Below, in pieces: positions 1 through 10,660 of a DNA stretch of 64,000 bases. This stretch comes from Aspidapion aeneum (Eukaryota; Arthropoda; Insecta; Coleoptera; Brentidae), in contig OY755039.1 in assembly GCA_963576565.1 (NCBI GenBank), forward strand, positions 135,914,869-135,978,868, in the 5' to 3' direction. Position numbers and translations under genes: made by a program. How positions within the stretch are numbered: position 1 is the first letter of the stretch; each line of letters begins with the position of its first letter. The notes beneath the pieces are model-generated. The model ran no database searches, had not been told where the DNA came from, and saw only the letters and a list, made by a program, of their open reading frames with translations.

Positions 1-850
1 AGGAATAATCCACGATTGACAAAAAAACTAATATACAAAAATATTCAAAGCGAAATAATACATAAATAACTTAAAACTATATCTGCATTACCGTATTAAA
101 TACGTATTAATATTTAAATACTGTAAAAAGCACAAGATATATTAGAATCCCTTTTCAATTACGCATTCACCAAAACAATCGACCATCGGTGTAATCATCG
201 CTAACTTGTCTAAAAAATTAACATGTAAAATATACCGGACTGCTAACACTGACTTAGACCGTTTTTATTCGACATTTCCTAGTGACGTTTGGAGGTTTAA
301 ATATGGCTACCATTTTTAAACCAAAATATTTTATTATTTTCATTAATTTATAACCTTTGTGTGGAAATAATGTCTTTTTTACAACGAAAAAAGATGACCC
401 ATATTGCAAGGTATTTACGAAAAATTTATATAAATATTAAAAACTATTACATTCACGGGAAAAATAAGTTAAACTTTCAACCAAAATGTTTAAACCTAGG
501 ATTGACCCTTTAGTAAATACTGGTGTAAGAGTTTTTTATGTATTCAGAATTTTTTTCTATACTGTAAAAATTTTGACTTTGACCAAAAACCTCCATTTAC
601 ATACCTTTTCTCAGGCTAATAGTTTTTATAAATTATTTAGTCTTATGTTAGAGGAAATATCCAATATTAAGGATCGGCTTGCAATATATGATTCGCATTT
701 GCTGTTTCCCTTTGGCAGGTTTAGTGCTATTTTATTGGTTAAACTTCGCAAAGTTCACACCATACGTCGACCGTTGGTGCTAAAAAATTGCAGGAAGCTA
801 TAATTTAGCAAATAATGTTTTTGCAGAATCCTTTCAAGTAATACCACTTA
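1..850. other. AT-rich DNA, nothing recognised
   Basis: No coding similarity, tandem repeat or element end was recognised. A 105-codon plus-strand frame at 486-803 has low-complexity hydrophobic content and no motif I know, so it is not called a gene. Confidence 0.5.
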
Positions 851-851
851 A

Positions 852-1507
852 AAATACTCTGCGAATATATGGGCACCTAAGCTCACACTAAGTACTATAG
901 TTATAGTGTACGTGTGAGTTAATATAACTGAAATATATTATATTCTAACTAATTCCAGACTCAATTACCTTTCGTTTGATACCAGACAAGCCATGTTTTA
1001 AAATCTAATTATTAAAATCTATTCTCACCCTTTAAAAAAAACTAAAATGTATTTTGTTTAACTTCAAACTCAATTACCTTTCGCTTGATATCACACACGC
1101 CATATTTTTACCTTTTAATTATACCCCCACCCTTTTTTTAAATGAACTAAAATGGATTTTGTTTAACTCCAGACTCAATTACCTTTCGTTTGATTCATTT
1201 TCACATAAACTCTAATTTTTTAAATCTACCCCCACTCTTTTATTTGGCTTGTGTACTGTGGATTTTGTTCATTTTTAAGTGGGACCATTTCGACCCAAGG
1301 CAAGGTACCAAATTTCATTCTAATTGGGCAAGCGGTTTTTGAGTTATGCACGTTGGTAGTTAGAGACAGACAGACAGACGGCGCAACGAAAAAGTTTCAA
1401 AATCATCTGCAATGCAAAGATATATAAAAATTTTTAAAATCGGAGCAACTTTTTCTTTCTCAAAAAAATTAGGATATACTATAGTATAGTAGTAGTGTGA
1501 GCTAATA
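852..1507 (+). mobile_element. Element A, copy 1 (short microsatellite-bearing element)
   Basis: Compared by eye with 14,022 onward and 51,409-52,193 (reversed), this is a roughly 655-bp dispersed element. It starts with AAATACTCTGC, followed by an imperfect hairpin whose arms are GCTCACAC and GTGTGAG (881-919). Three diverged blocks follow containing the phrase ACTCAATTACCTTTCGTTTG (about 958, 1,068 and 1,170). Next come a core reading 'accaaatttcattctaattgggcaagcggtttttgagttat' in sense, a short (CAGA)n run at 1,368-1,383, and a right end finishing AGTGTGAGCT. No coding capacity is seen. Core, microsatellite and terminal hairpins resemble non-autonomous Helentron/DINE-like elements; that class assignment is inference. 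Confidence 0.75.
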
Positions 1508-1612
1508 CCTACTTTCATTCATTTTAAAGAGATATAGGGAAGGTGAGGCAAATGATATGCAGCTAAGCATAATTTGCTTTAATAATTCTGAAACTATGGG
1601 TGTTACATATCT

Positions 1613-2622
1613 AAATGACCATGAAGTTAGCGAAGCACCCATCGCAAATCGAATCGCGACTAGGTGGATAATTTGCCGTTAATTAGTCGTGAATTAGTTG
1701 TGAAAAAAATAATTTTGTCGCTCTTATTTTTGACCGTTTTTTCAGGTGCTTCGCTAACTTCATATGAAGTTAGCGAAGCACCCTGGTCAAAAATGGCTTT
1801 AGTCACGACCTATCGAAATCAAATATGGTGGATAATTTGCCGCTAATTAGTCGTTAATTAGTTGTGGATAAATTTATTTTTTCGCTTTTATTTTTGTGTG
1901 TTTTTTTGGGTTCTTCGGATCGCGACTTGGTGGATAATTTGTCGTCATTTAGTCGTTAATTAGTTGTGAAAAAATTAATTTTTTCGCTCTTATTTTTGAC
2001 CGTTTTTTTCGGTGCATGAAGTTAGCGAAGCACCCTCGTAAAAATGGCTCTAGACATGACGGACGTATCGAAATCGAATATGGTGGATAATTTGCCGCTA
2101 ATTTTGTCGCTCTTATTTATGACCGTTTTTTTGGGTGCTTCGCTAAATTCATATGAAGTTTGCGAGGCACTCTCGTCAAAAATGGTTTTAGACATGAGCT
2201 ATCGAAATCGAATATGGTGGATAATTTGCTGCTAATTAGTTGTTAATTAGTTGTGAAAAAATTGAATGATCCACTAATTAGCGGTAAATTATCCATCATA
2301 TTCAATTTTGATAGGTCATATCTAAAGCCATTTTTAACCAGGGTGCCTCGCTAACTTCATATGAATTTAGCGAAGCACCCAAAAAAACGGTCAAAAATAA
2401 GAGCGACACAATTAATTTTTCTACATCTAATGAACGACTAATTAGCGGTAAATTATCCACCATATTCAATTTCGATAGGTTATGTCTAAAGCTGCCCTTC
2501 ATATGAAGTTAGCGAAGCACCCAAAAAACACTTAAAAATAAACACGACAAAATTAATTTTTCCACAACTAATTAACGACTAATTAGCGGCAAATTATCCA
2601 CCATATTTAATTTCATTTTCAC
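1613..2622. repeat. Cluster of direct and inverted repeats with nested palindromes
   Basis: The phrase 'aatatggtggataatttgccgctaattagtc' recurs in plus orientation at about 1,660, 1,825, 1,930, 2,080 and 2,210, and in minus orientation at about 2,275, 2,445 and 2,585, so the region is a large imperfect inverted repeat of a unit of roughly 150-220 bp. Between units lie complete or half copies of a palindrome whose half is GAAGTTAGCGAAGCACC (1,631, 1,745-1,782, 2,019, 2,139-2,176, 2,341-2,379, 2,502). Short frames here (1,664-1,846, 2,044-2,235, 2,302-2,502) are the repeat read in different copies and are not genes. Confidence 0.8.
1745..1782. repeat. Perfect 38-bp palindrome
   Basis: The left half ggtgcttcgctaacttcat is exactly reverse-complementary to the right half with no spacer, so it can form a cruciform or, if transcribed, a 19-bp stem. 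It is the only perfect copy in the 1,613-2,622 cluster; others carry mismatches. Confidence 0.9.
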
Positions 2623-3108
2623 TGGTTCAGCCAAACTTAGTAGTAGTATTTTTATAAGCTCGATCAAGTGAAACATCAAATTTAGTACACCCACATAAGT
2701 AGCCTAATTTTCTTACATTGACAAAAATGTTCAAAAAAATATTGTATTAAAAATAAAAATTCCTTTTAAAACATATTTTGGTTTTTAAATAAATAAACTA
2801 GCTCATCATGATACTAAACTACCCAAGGTCATAAATAAAAGTTAAAAATCTACTCGAATTCAAAAAGGTGTAGAATTAAAGTCTCAAATTACCGATTACG
2901 GATATTTTCAATTATGGTCTTTAGCTGAGCATCGACTTGGGTGGTATAATCCTATAACTACCATAAGATTCTAATTAATTATGTGTTTTGTCAAAACTGA
3001 TACTTACCACCATATTTCTTACATTATGAAATATAATCGTTTACGCATTAAAAATTAACCTTAATATTTGTTGTACGCCACCTATTTTTTGAGCCTGAGC
3101 ATTGACGT
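2623..3108. other. AT-rich spacer, nothing recognised
   Basis: No repeat arm, microsatellite or coding motif was seen in this stretch. Confidence 0.5.
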
Positions 3109-3386
3109 TGAGTAAATAACCCATATAGAGGAGCCACCGGCGAGCTTTACCATATTAAGCGGCAGATGGCGCTGAAATAAATTCGTCTGGTACGCAATAT
3201 TCAGGGACTGCTAGTACGATTTAGTTACATGTACGAGTTCCGAGGCTCATGCCTATCATACAAATGCCATTAGATCATAGTAGTTGTCTTTGAACATTGC
3301 GTACCAGACGAATTTATTTCAGCGCCATCTGCCCCTCAATATGGTAATGCTTGCCGGTGGCTCCTCTATATGGGTTATTTACTCAA
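3109..3386. mobile_element. Small foldback element with ~95-bp inverted arms
   Basis: The arms at 3,109-3,201 and 3,292-3,386 are about 90% reverse-complementary, beginning TTGAGTAAATAACCC and including AGGAGCCACCGGC and CAGATGGCGCTGAAATAAAT. The loop is about 90 bp. No coding frame is present. The structure is that of a foldback or MITE-like element; no convincing target duplication was identified. Confidence 0.75.
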
Positions 3387-3538
3387 TGGCATTGCTGTGG
3401 CTACTTTTGAAATAAAAAAAAATAATAGGGTAAAAAGTATCACTATATTTTTGCACACTTATCATTTACATTATCTATAACAAATTCTAATTTGTTATCA
3501 AAAAAACTCTGCCGTCCATAGTGAAATTGGAGTAAGTT

Positions 3539-4546
3539 TAGGGTTACCAGATGAAAACGTCTCTAACCAGGACCAGCCGTCAAGAAAATCCGGACAAAAT
3601 CCGGACGTCAAAGTTTTTTCGATGCCACACACAAAAAATCTACTTTTTGTTTTATTGAAACAATAACTAATAAATAACATAATATTTTATAGGTACATTT
3701 CACTGTTTTGTATTTTATTCAACAGCGTTGAATTTTTAGGCAGAAGTACAAAATCGTAAAATTCTGACCAGCTCATATTTCTTAAATTGTATGAAGTCAT
3801 GAGTATTCCTTTTCAGAAGATAAGAGCAGCCTATTTCTTTCTTTGGTCCACTGGGTAGAAATACTTGCATTAAAATAGTTTGTCCATTTTTAGTGGGTAG
3901 GCAGATTGTGGTCATCAGAAGTAGAATTGTCCGATATGTACTTTTTTAGATTACAAACTTCATCAAAAAAATTGTGTGTGCTTAAGACCACACGGCAGAA
4001 GTGTAAACTTCAACAAGGCGAAATTAATAATACTACTTTAAGCGGGGTCTTCACATAACGTTTTACCTTACTTCTTGCCTGTCAGTCAAAAGGGTCAAGT
4101 ATGACGGTTGAAAGACTAGCGTAGACACTTGGTAGTTTTAACGTACGTTTTTAGATCAGTTTTTGATACAAAACGATGGTTTTATTGGAAAACAATGCGT
4201 GATCCGGTCAGTTCTCTAGGCGGTCTTCCGTCTTAAATCAGTTCAAGTAAAACGTCCGTTTTTCCGTCTACACACAAAGTTTTACTTGATACGTTTTGAC
4301 TGAACAGGCAAGATGTAAGGTAAAACGTTATGTGAAGACCCCGTTTAAAGGTGAATTCACACTGCTAAATTTATCGACGATTATTGTATAATTACATTTT
4401 TTGAAACTAGTTTATTTTACATTATTTGATGTTTATAAAGGCGGTTACTTTAAAATCCGGACGTTTATGAAAAATCCGCCCGGACCCAACCGGACGTAGT
4501 AAAAATCCGGACATGTCCGGATTAATCCGGACGTCTGGTAACCCTA
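3539..4546. mobile_element. Non-autonomous hAT-type element, 8-bp TSD AGTAAGTT
   Basis: The ends are exact inverted repeats TAGGGTTACCAGA and TCTGGTAACCCTA, flanked on both sides by the identical octamer AGTAAGTT (3,531-3,538 and 4,547-4,554). An 8-bp duplication with such a terminus is diagnostic of the hAT superfamily. Both subterminal regions are packed with TCCGGAC motifs (3,597-3,608 and 4,455-4,533), probably binding sites for the transposase that mobilised it. At 1,008 bp with no transposase frame it is non-autonomous. Another element is nested inside at 4,042-4,344. Confidence 0.9.
4042..4344. mobile_element. Nested TTAA-flanked inverted-repeat element
   Basis: The ends GCGGGGTCTTCACATAACG and its complement are inverted repeats of about 50 bp, continuing through TTTTACCTTAC and a diverged GACTG/CAGTC stretch. 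Both sides carry TTAA (4,038-4,041 and 4,345-4,348), the target duplication of piggyBac-type and some other elements. It is 303 bp, non-coding and lies inside the hAT element, so it is younger than that insertion. A piggyBac origin is inferred from TTAA only. Confidence 0.75.
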
Positions 4547-4739
4547 AGTAAGTTATTGGCATTTTGGATTTCTAGTTTATCAATTTGTCTCCTCAACCAT
4601 CAAGATTTATTGCAACTATCAAAATGACAGTGTTACATTTAATCGCAATTACAGATTTCTTACTTTAAATCTCAATTTCGCGAAAAATGCAGTTACAATC
4701 ATTTCGCTTTAGACGGCAGAACTTGACCTTTAAAAAACA

Positions 4740-4759
4740 GAATAGAATAGAATAGAATA
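4740..4759. repeat. (AGAAT)n microsatellite
   Basis: About four tandem copies of AGAAT are visible. It may be the tail of a retroelement, but no adjoining body was recognised. Confidence 0.85.
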
Positions 4760-5646
4760 TTTTTTACGAACTAGCCAGCTTACAAAATACCTTAGGCTTA
4801 AGTAGCTTTAGAGAACATTCTTGTTTAAATCTTGTAAGTAGTTTTCGTTTTCTACAATGTAATTTACACAAAAAGTAATTTTATTTAGTACTTAATTATT
4901 TATTGTTTTTCTTTAGTACAAAAAAAAACTACACACAAAAAAAATTGTTGAGTAGGTTTTACGATAGAAATTTGGCAAAAAAAACAAAACAAATAATTTT
5001 GTCACGTTTTATAATACGAATACTCCTATGTGCGTCGGTCTGAAACCACTTTTCGAAACTTTTTCGATAAGAAGTTTTGCATGCTTTATTCTTTCTGTAT
5101 CCTAGTGACCTTAATTAAATAAAATTTTAATTAAACGTTGATTTTCAAAAGTTCGCCGGTATTTATTCAAAGAATTTATTTTCTTATCCATAATTTAATT
5201 TAAACTTTGTAAATAGAGAAAAAGTAGCATCGCAGCGTTATTGTTGCAACACTATTAGGATAAATAATGTTTCCTAAGTTATACGTGCATATCGTATATC
5301 TTGTTGCATAATCATAACATCAAGATTAACCCATTCAACCATCAACATTACATCGTTTAATGCGTATCGATAATATTGTCTTAAAGCCCATCCCATACAA
5401 CATACACTTATCGCATTTACTATCGATATAATTTCAATTTCGCAATGATGCGGATTCAGCGATAAAATCTAATAGCAGATCTAATTGACCATCGGGCTAC
5501 TTGATTACCCGACAACTTATTAATGGTTCGCTCGAGAATCATTTCTCAAAGACCGACAGCTCTGTAGCAAATTTTAAAACAACACAAAAAGTTTTCATTA
5601 TAGAGGTAGTCAGAGCATATTATTTTAAAAGGCTTTCCGTTTTCGG
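4760..5646. other. AT-rich spacer, nothing recognised
   Basis: No element ends or coding motifs were identified. A 64-codon frame at 5,501-5,695 overlaps the left arm of the following foldback and is not supported as a gene. Confidence 0.5.
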
Positions 5647-7762
5647 TCTAGAAGCAAATCATATTACTTTTTGGCAACACACCATTTCCCCCTAATTTGA
5701 CCCTGCTGAATCCGAATATCTCTGTTGCCAACTCGAAAAATCGACAGGGACGGAGAAAATCCCCCCCAAACCCCCAAAAATCTGTTTTTTTTTCAGTTGT
5801 ATGCAATTTTCTCGAAAATTAACCTTTTTATCAAAAATTGCAAAGAACAGTTTTTTGTGGAGAATAAAATTCTTTTTCTAACGGTGTATTGGTCAATAAG
5901 GTTAGGAAAAGCAAGTAGCTCTTCAGTGGCGTACGAAAATTGGATTACTTAGAAAAAACATGTTTATTATAGGTTTTTCAAAATTTTCTCAAAAACTGCA
6001 CTTTTTAGGAAGAAATATGTAGTATACTTTATTGTAGAACATAACATTTCCTTTTAAAAACTTTATTAAAATGTCGGGTTGTTGTGATATTTAAGGCTTC
6101 AGGGGCGTAGTAATATAAACTTATTTTCAAAAATAACTGAAATAATCAGTTTCTCTTGCATATTTAAATATCTTTTCTAACTAAGATTTTCAGAAAAAAA
6201 ATGTGCCTTTATTCTTTATTCAGGATAAGACAATCTCTTTTTAAATGATATATTATAAAGTGAGGTTAATGTTATGATAAATACTTCAAAAGGGTTCGTA
6301 ATTTATACCTACTAAAATAAAATGTTTCCAAATTAAAATAAACTGTGTTTTGATTAGATTAGATATTTTGATTTATCTAAATAAGTTCTTTAAAACGAAA
6401 AAACACCGGTGGTTATAAGGAGAGGGGGCATAGGGGCCATGCCCCCCCCCCTAAGCAATATTTTGTGCAGAAAGTAACAGTAGTAACTTTGACACAGGTG
6501 TTTTTGGTTATTTTTTTAAACATATGGAACTAAAAATAAAGTGGTGAATCTTATGCAACGGTTTGGGGGGGGCATAATCATAATTAGGTACTCATACGTT
6601 CGACCTTTTGAACTTTTGACCTTTTGTTTTTTGATCTTTTGTACTTTCGACCTTTTGTGCTTTCGACCTTTTGTATTTTTGACCTTTTTTACTTTCGACC
6701 TTATTTTTCGACCTTTTGTACTTTCGACCTTTTATCCGCCGCTCTTTATTATCCACCGAAAAGCTAATAAGACTCAAAATTGATTAGTTTGGATTGATCT
6801 TAAATAATTTCTTTAAATTAAGAACACCACTGGAGCGGTATATATAAAATAACTTTCACTTTGTTATACATCGTTTGAAAGAAAATTTTATTGGCTATGA
6901 CGAAGTATAGAACACATTTTTTTAGAAAGAGCTTGGTTTTTAAGAAAATTGAATAAAACGTATGAAAAACATGTTTTTTTTAATGATTTGTTGAAATCAT
7001 CTCCATTGACGGACGTCGCTGGAGAGTTTGCTCTAAGTCAAACCCCACCGAGTTTCACATTTTTAAAAAGGGAATTTTCTTGTCTACAAAAAAGTGTAAA
7101 ACAAGTTTTTTCATGTTAAGCTTAGTTTTTGAGAAAATTAGATAAAACGTGTAATAAAAATGGTTTATTTTCTGTTTTTTCAAAATTTATTTAATTTACG
7201 GATGCCCGTGAAATTTTATTTAAAAAACCAGTTTATTCATGTTATACGTCATTTTGAAGGAAATTTTATTGAGTATACCAAAATGTAATACACGGTTTTC
7301 TGCAGATATTAGTTTTTTTAAAAATTAAATAAATCTTGGAAAAAACATAGGTATTTTTTCAACTTTTTTTAATTACTTCAATTAACGGACGCCGCTGGAG
7401 AGCTTGTTATTAGTCTAACTTTATTAGGTTATACCACGTTGAAAAGGAAATTTTATTGTCTACAATAAAGTATATTATATATATTTTTCTCTTAGAAGCT
7501 TAGTTTTTAAGAAAATTTGAAAAAACCCCAAACTTTCAGATTTTGGGGGGTCTGTAGGGGTTTTTAAAGGTTTTTGCAGCCATTTAAAAAAAAAATAATC
7601 TGTTGTTATTTTTTAATTACACAAATATATATTTTAAATGTACACCTGTGACAATTTGGGCTTTCCAGCGGCAATTTAAAATTCCCCTGTCAATATTTCG
7701 AGTTGGCAACATGTTATATGTTCTCTGCCATTTGCCAAAAAGTAATATAAAATGCTTCTAGA
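5647..7762. mobile_element. Large degenerate foldback element (~2.1 kb)
   Basis: The left end 5,647-5,752 (TCTAGAAGCA, ATTACTTTTTGGCAA, TGTTGCCAACTCGAAA) is reverse-complementary to 7,679-7,762. The inner arm continues the symmetry: 'tatactttattgtaga' near 6,014 matches the complement near 7,465, and a run of C near 5,760 mirrors a run of G near 7,540. The right arm has a degenerate unit of about 190 bp repeated near 6,883, 7,070, 7,260 and 7,444 (phrase GAAATTTTATTG). No coding frame is found. It behaves as a foldback element built from inverted tandem units; the class is unknown. Confidence 0.7.
6600..6732. repeat. Minisatellite, ~16-bp unit GACCTTTTGTACTTTC
   Basis: Eight to nine diverged copies sit in tandem. 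They create a low-complexity frame on both strands (rich in F/T/L on plus, K/R/S on minus) that is not a gene. The repeat sits in the loop side of the 5,647-7,762 foldback. Confidence 0.85.
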
Positions 7763-7885
7763 AAGTGGATTTTCTCGAATCTTGCCTGAACTAAGGAACT
7801 GACCCCAATATGGAACCCCATTTTGTTTTTGCCAAATTATTATTATTTTTTTTACGGTTATGCGCATTTGCAAGGAGATCCCTAT

Positions 7886-9125
7886 CACGTTCGAAAAGTG
7901 GCAAGTGCGCGGAAATGTTGGTGTATGTTGGTTTTGAAACGGTTCAGGTTGTAACCTGCAGGGAAAACTGTCGAAGGTAGTTTATTCCACAGGGATGCTG
8001 TTCTCCAGAGATATGAATTCTAATATAATGAGGTTCTTGATGCCTCTATCTTCACAGTAAATTGATGGTTACCATCTGTTTGACGTGTTCGCCTAGTAGG
8101 TGCTTCTCCCGGGGGGATCATACGTGCCAACTCTTCAGAGCATTTTCCGTGATAATACTTGTAGAAGAGAGATAGATCGCCCACAGTTCTTCGATGTTCG
8201 AGACTATACAAGCTACGGGTAAGTGCGGGGTCATTGATCAGCTTGATAGCTGGTTTTTGCACGGTTCAAAAGCATTAAGGTATGCTTGGGTGCCGCACTC
8301 CATATATGTGAGCAGTACTCCATAGTTGGTCGAATCTGGGCTTTGTCGAGTGTCAGCAGGTGGCTTGGTGTATACAGATGTCTTGTACGAAATAGCACCC
8401 CAAGCGTTTGGGACGCCCTTTTAGCTGTCACGTAACTGTGCCAAGACATGTTAGTCTCTGCAGTGATTCCTAAGATGTTCAACTGGCTCTGAAATGTGAC
8501 AGCACTTCCAGATAGCATGATGTTTGGCTCACCGGTGCTGATCTTTTGTGAAAACAAGGCTGTTTGGGGTTTCTGCGCATGGAACTGTACAAGGTTTTTG
8601 TTGCCCCAGTCCTCTATTATCTCCAGGTCGTTATTTATCTGCCATATTTGAGTTAGTCTAAGATGATGGAATTCAGGTGCGGAGAATCATGTGGGTGGTA
8701 TGAGTAAAGAGACTACATTGTCATCATCTGTAAAGCAATAAAGATTTACTGTTTTATCTATGAGGTCATTTATGTAAGTCAGAAAAAGTGTTGGCGAAAG
8801 GATTGCTCCCTGTGGCACACCAGCATTTATTTGGTAAGAGTTGGAGTTCTGGCCATCCAGTGCAACATAAATGGATCTATCCTTAAGGTAACTTTCAAAC
8901 CAAGTACAAAGTTTCGGCGACAATCCCATTGCATTGCTTTTAGCTTGTTGAGCAGATTTTCATGCCAGACTTACGGGAATGCTTTAGATATATCTAAGGC
9001 AATTCTTCTTGTTTCACCCCGCAACTCAATCGCTTTTTGCCATAAATGAGTGACGTATGTAAGTAAATCGCCAGTTGACCTATATTTTCGAAATCCGTAT
9101 TGCATGTCATTGATAATTTTGCACT
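7886..9125 (-). pseudogene. Decayed non-LTR reverse transcriptase (jockey/CR1-like), 3' two thirds
   Basis: Read on the minus strand, pieces of one RT follow in order. Near 9,110-8,940 comes a palm region with QYGFRKYRSTGDLL and ALDISKAF, with an in-frame TAA directly after AFP. From 8,929 the frame gives the B motif GVPQGAILSP and the C motif as YCFTDDDN, a damaged form of the FADD catalytic box. At 8,557-8,231 the thumb region (TLDKAQIRPTMEYCSHIW) follows, and at 8,262-7,886 the C-terminal tail (NDPALTRSLYSLEHRR, LWNKLPSTVFP). The parts are in different frames and carry stops, so it is dead. The endonuclease half is absent. In life this enzyme would make cDNA at a nicked chromosomal target. 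Exact clade is uncertain. Confidence 0.88.
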
Positions 9126-9238
9126 TTTCCAAGTTTTATGCCCAAAATTACAAAAATTATTATAAAATTTGTGTATTTTTTAATGTCTTTACCATGTCAT
9201 TTATTGGTCACTACATATCCAGCACATTTAGTCACCGG

Positions 9239-9420
9239 GACAGTGGCGAATCCAGGATTTCCGGAGGGTAAGGATCAAAGTCGCAGCAAAAATTTTCCTT
9301 TACGGTTTTGGAAGGTCTGTACTGTAAAAGTTTCCGAAAGAAAGTTAATTACGGTTCAAGGGAAAATGTTTTATAAATAAATTGATTTTGTGATTAGATT
9401 TTAATAAGATGTAGAACTAA
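9239..9420 (+). mobile_element. Left-end fragment of a hAT-like MITE
   Basis: The start CAGTGGCGAATCCAGGATTT closely matches the left end of the complete element at 56,610-56,860, and resemblance continues through 'caaagt.gcagcaaa'. No matching right end was seen before element B begins at 9,425, so it is probably truncated. Confidence 0.55.
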
Positions 9421-9674
9421 ATAAATGGATCCATCACATAGGTAGCTATATCAGCCCTGAAAACAGTTTTTGTGAATATCTCAGAAACAATAGCTTCTAC
9501 AAAGTATTTGGTTATTACACAAATTAGTGAGGAAAATGCGTTCTTACATTTTCCAAAAACCACATATTAATACGAGGCTCCGTAAAAAAGCATTTTTAAA
9601 ATTTTTTAATTGTCAAAAAATTATTGGATTTTGACCAAAATCTAATCAGCTCCTTAGAGTGTTGAAAACTATTT

Positions 9675-10425
9675 TTTCTATAAGCGTGCGGAAAAGTCCA
9701 CTTTTCCGCACGCATTTTAGTGTAGAAAGTGCCACTTTTCCGCACTAGTGCGGAAAAATATTTTTTCCGCACTAGTGCGGAAAAGTAAATTTGTTACGAT
9801 TTTGAGGTGTTCTATAACATTTAGACCGTTCAAAATACATTTGTATCTTTCCTAGCACACGAAATATCCTAAAAATATTCAAATTGACTAAAATTCTGCT
9901 ATATTTTCAATATTTTCGATAAAATAAAGTTTTCAGTAAAATAGGTTCAAATTATAAGTTTTAAACCTCCCCGGTATAAATATCGTCATTATCAATGTCA
10001 AACAACAATGAACACTAGTGGTTTTAGATTTGGCATCTTAAATCACCATAGCAACAAAGTACAAACAAACTGTCAAAACAAAGCCAATTTTGCAGATACA
10101 AGCGTCTTTTGAATTTTTCAAACAAAAAAATCAGATTTTCAATGGATTCTTCGGACGAAGATCTACCCCAGTCAGTTCTAGAAGCCGCTAGAATGTGAAT
10201 AATAATAATTGATTTGATTAAAACGTTTTGAATATAAATAATTTTCTGATTAATTTTTAGTTTTTTCCTCACGCTTATAGAAAAAATAGTGTACCTAACT
10301 CGTGCGTAAAGTGTCTTTTCCGCACTTGATTGCTGGCCAATCTCCGCTATCGCGTCGTTTGGCCATCTGCAATCGCGTGCGGAAAAGAGGCACTTTCCGC
10401 ACTAGTTAGGTAAACTACTATTACC
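9675..10425. mobile_element. Palindrome-rich insertion within element B
   Basis: The segment starts after CTATTTTTTCTATAAGCGTG (9,669-9,688), whose complement recurs at 10,271-10,290. Multiple copies of the palindrome TTTTCCGCACTAGTGCGGAA and its halves are packed at 9,684-9,787 and 10,318-10,406. Comparison with element B copy 2 shows homology stops near 9,675 and resumes near 10,425, so about 750 bp was gained. Termini and target duplication are not resolved. Confidence 0.65.
10141..10196 (+). CDS. Possible short first exon, MDSSDEDLPQSVLEAAR
   Basis: An ATG opens an acidic 17-18 residue peptide, MDSSDEDLPQSVLEAARM, ending at a TGA whose GTGAAT context also looks like a 5' splice site (GT at 10,195). 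A polypyrimidine-type AG (TAATTTTTAG, ending 10,260) follows. Acidic N-termini of this style occur in some insect transposon-encoded recombinase-like proteins, but this is memory, not proof. It lies inside the palindrome-rich insertion, so it may be what is left of that element's own gene. Very short; chance is quite possible. Confidence 0.22.
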
Positions 10426-10594
10426 TGAAAAGCTATCGTGTTCTGTAGAGAAATAATATACACACATCACGACGATATTGCTAAGATAGGTCAAAACACA
10501 TCCAAATAACATATTTTCGTTTTTTTTTTAAATAATACCTTCTCTAGCCATTGCTACGCTGGCTAGGAAGGTAAAAATTTGAATAGAAAAATGT

Positions 10595-10660
10595 GCTATG
10601 TGATCATTTTTTCAAAACTCTTTAATTTATTATAAAGTTTTGAAAAAATGATCACACAGC
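10595..10660. repeat. Near-perfect 66-bp hairpin
   Basis: The arm GCTATGTGATCATTTTTTCA (10,595) continues to AAAACT and pairs with its complement ending at 10,660 with one mismatch in about 25 pairs. The loop is about 16 bp and AT-only. It could be a tiny foldback element or hairpin-forming DNA. Confidence 0.85.

Larger units (their letters stand above)
9425..10580 (+). mobile_element. Element B, copy 1, interrupted
   Basis: 9,425-9,674 matches 50,517-50,822 (shared phrases ATGGATCCAT, ACAGTTTTTGT, GGATTTTGACCAAAATCTAA). The right end 10,541-10,580 (CTCTAGCCATTGCTACG, then GGCTAGGAAGGT) matches 50,914-50,933. Between them a palindrome-rich insertion interrupts the element. The right end can fold as CTAGCC/GGCTAG. 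Copy 2 shows the undisturbed arrangement including a (CA)n run. Confidence 0.75.

Noticed and set aside
486..803. 105-codon plus-strand frame
   Set aside because: AT-driven hydrophobic content, no motif, no neighbours of coding character.
6541..6783. Repetitive Phe/Thr-rich frame and its minus-strand Lys/Ser counterpart
   Set aside because: Generated by the 16-bp minisatellite.
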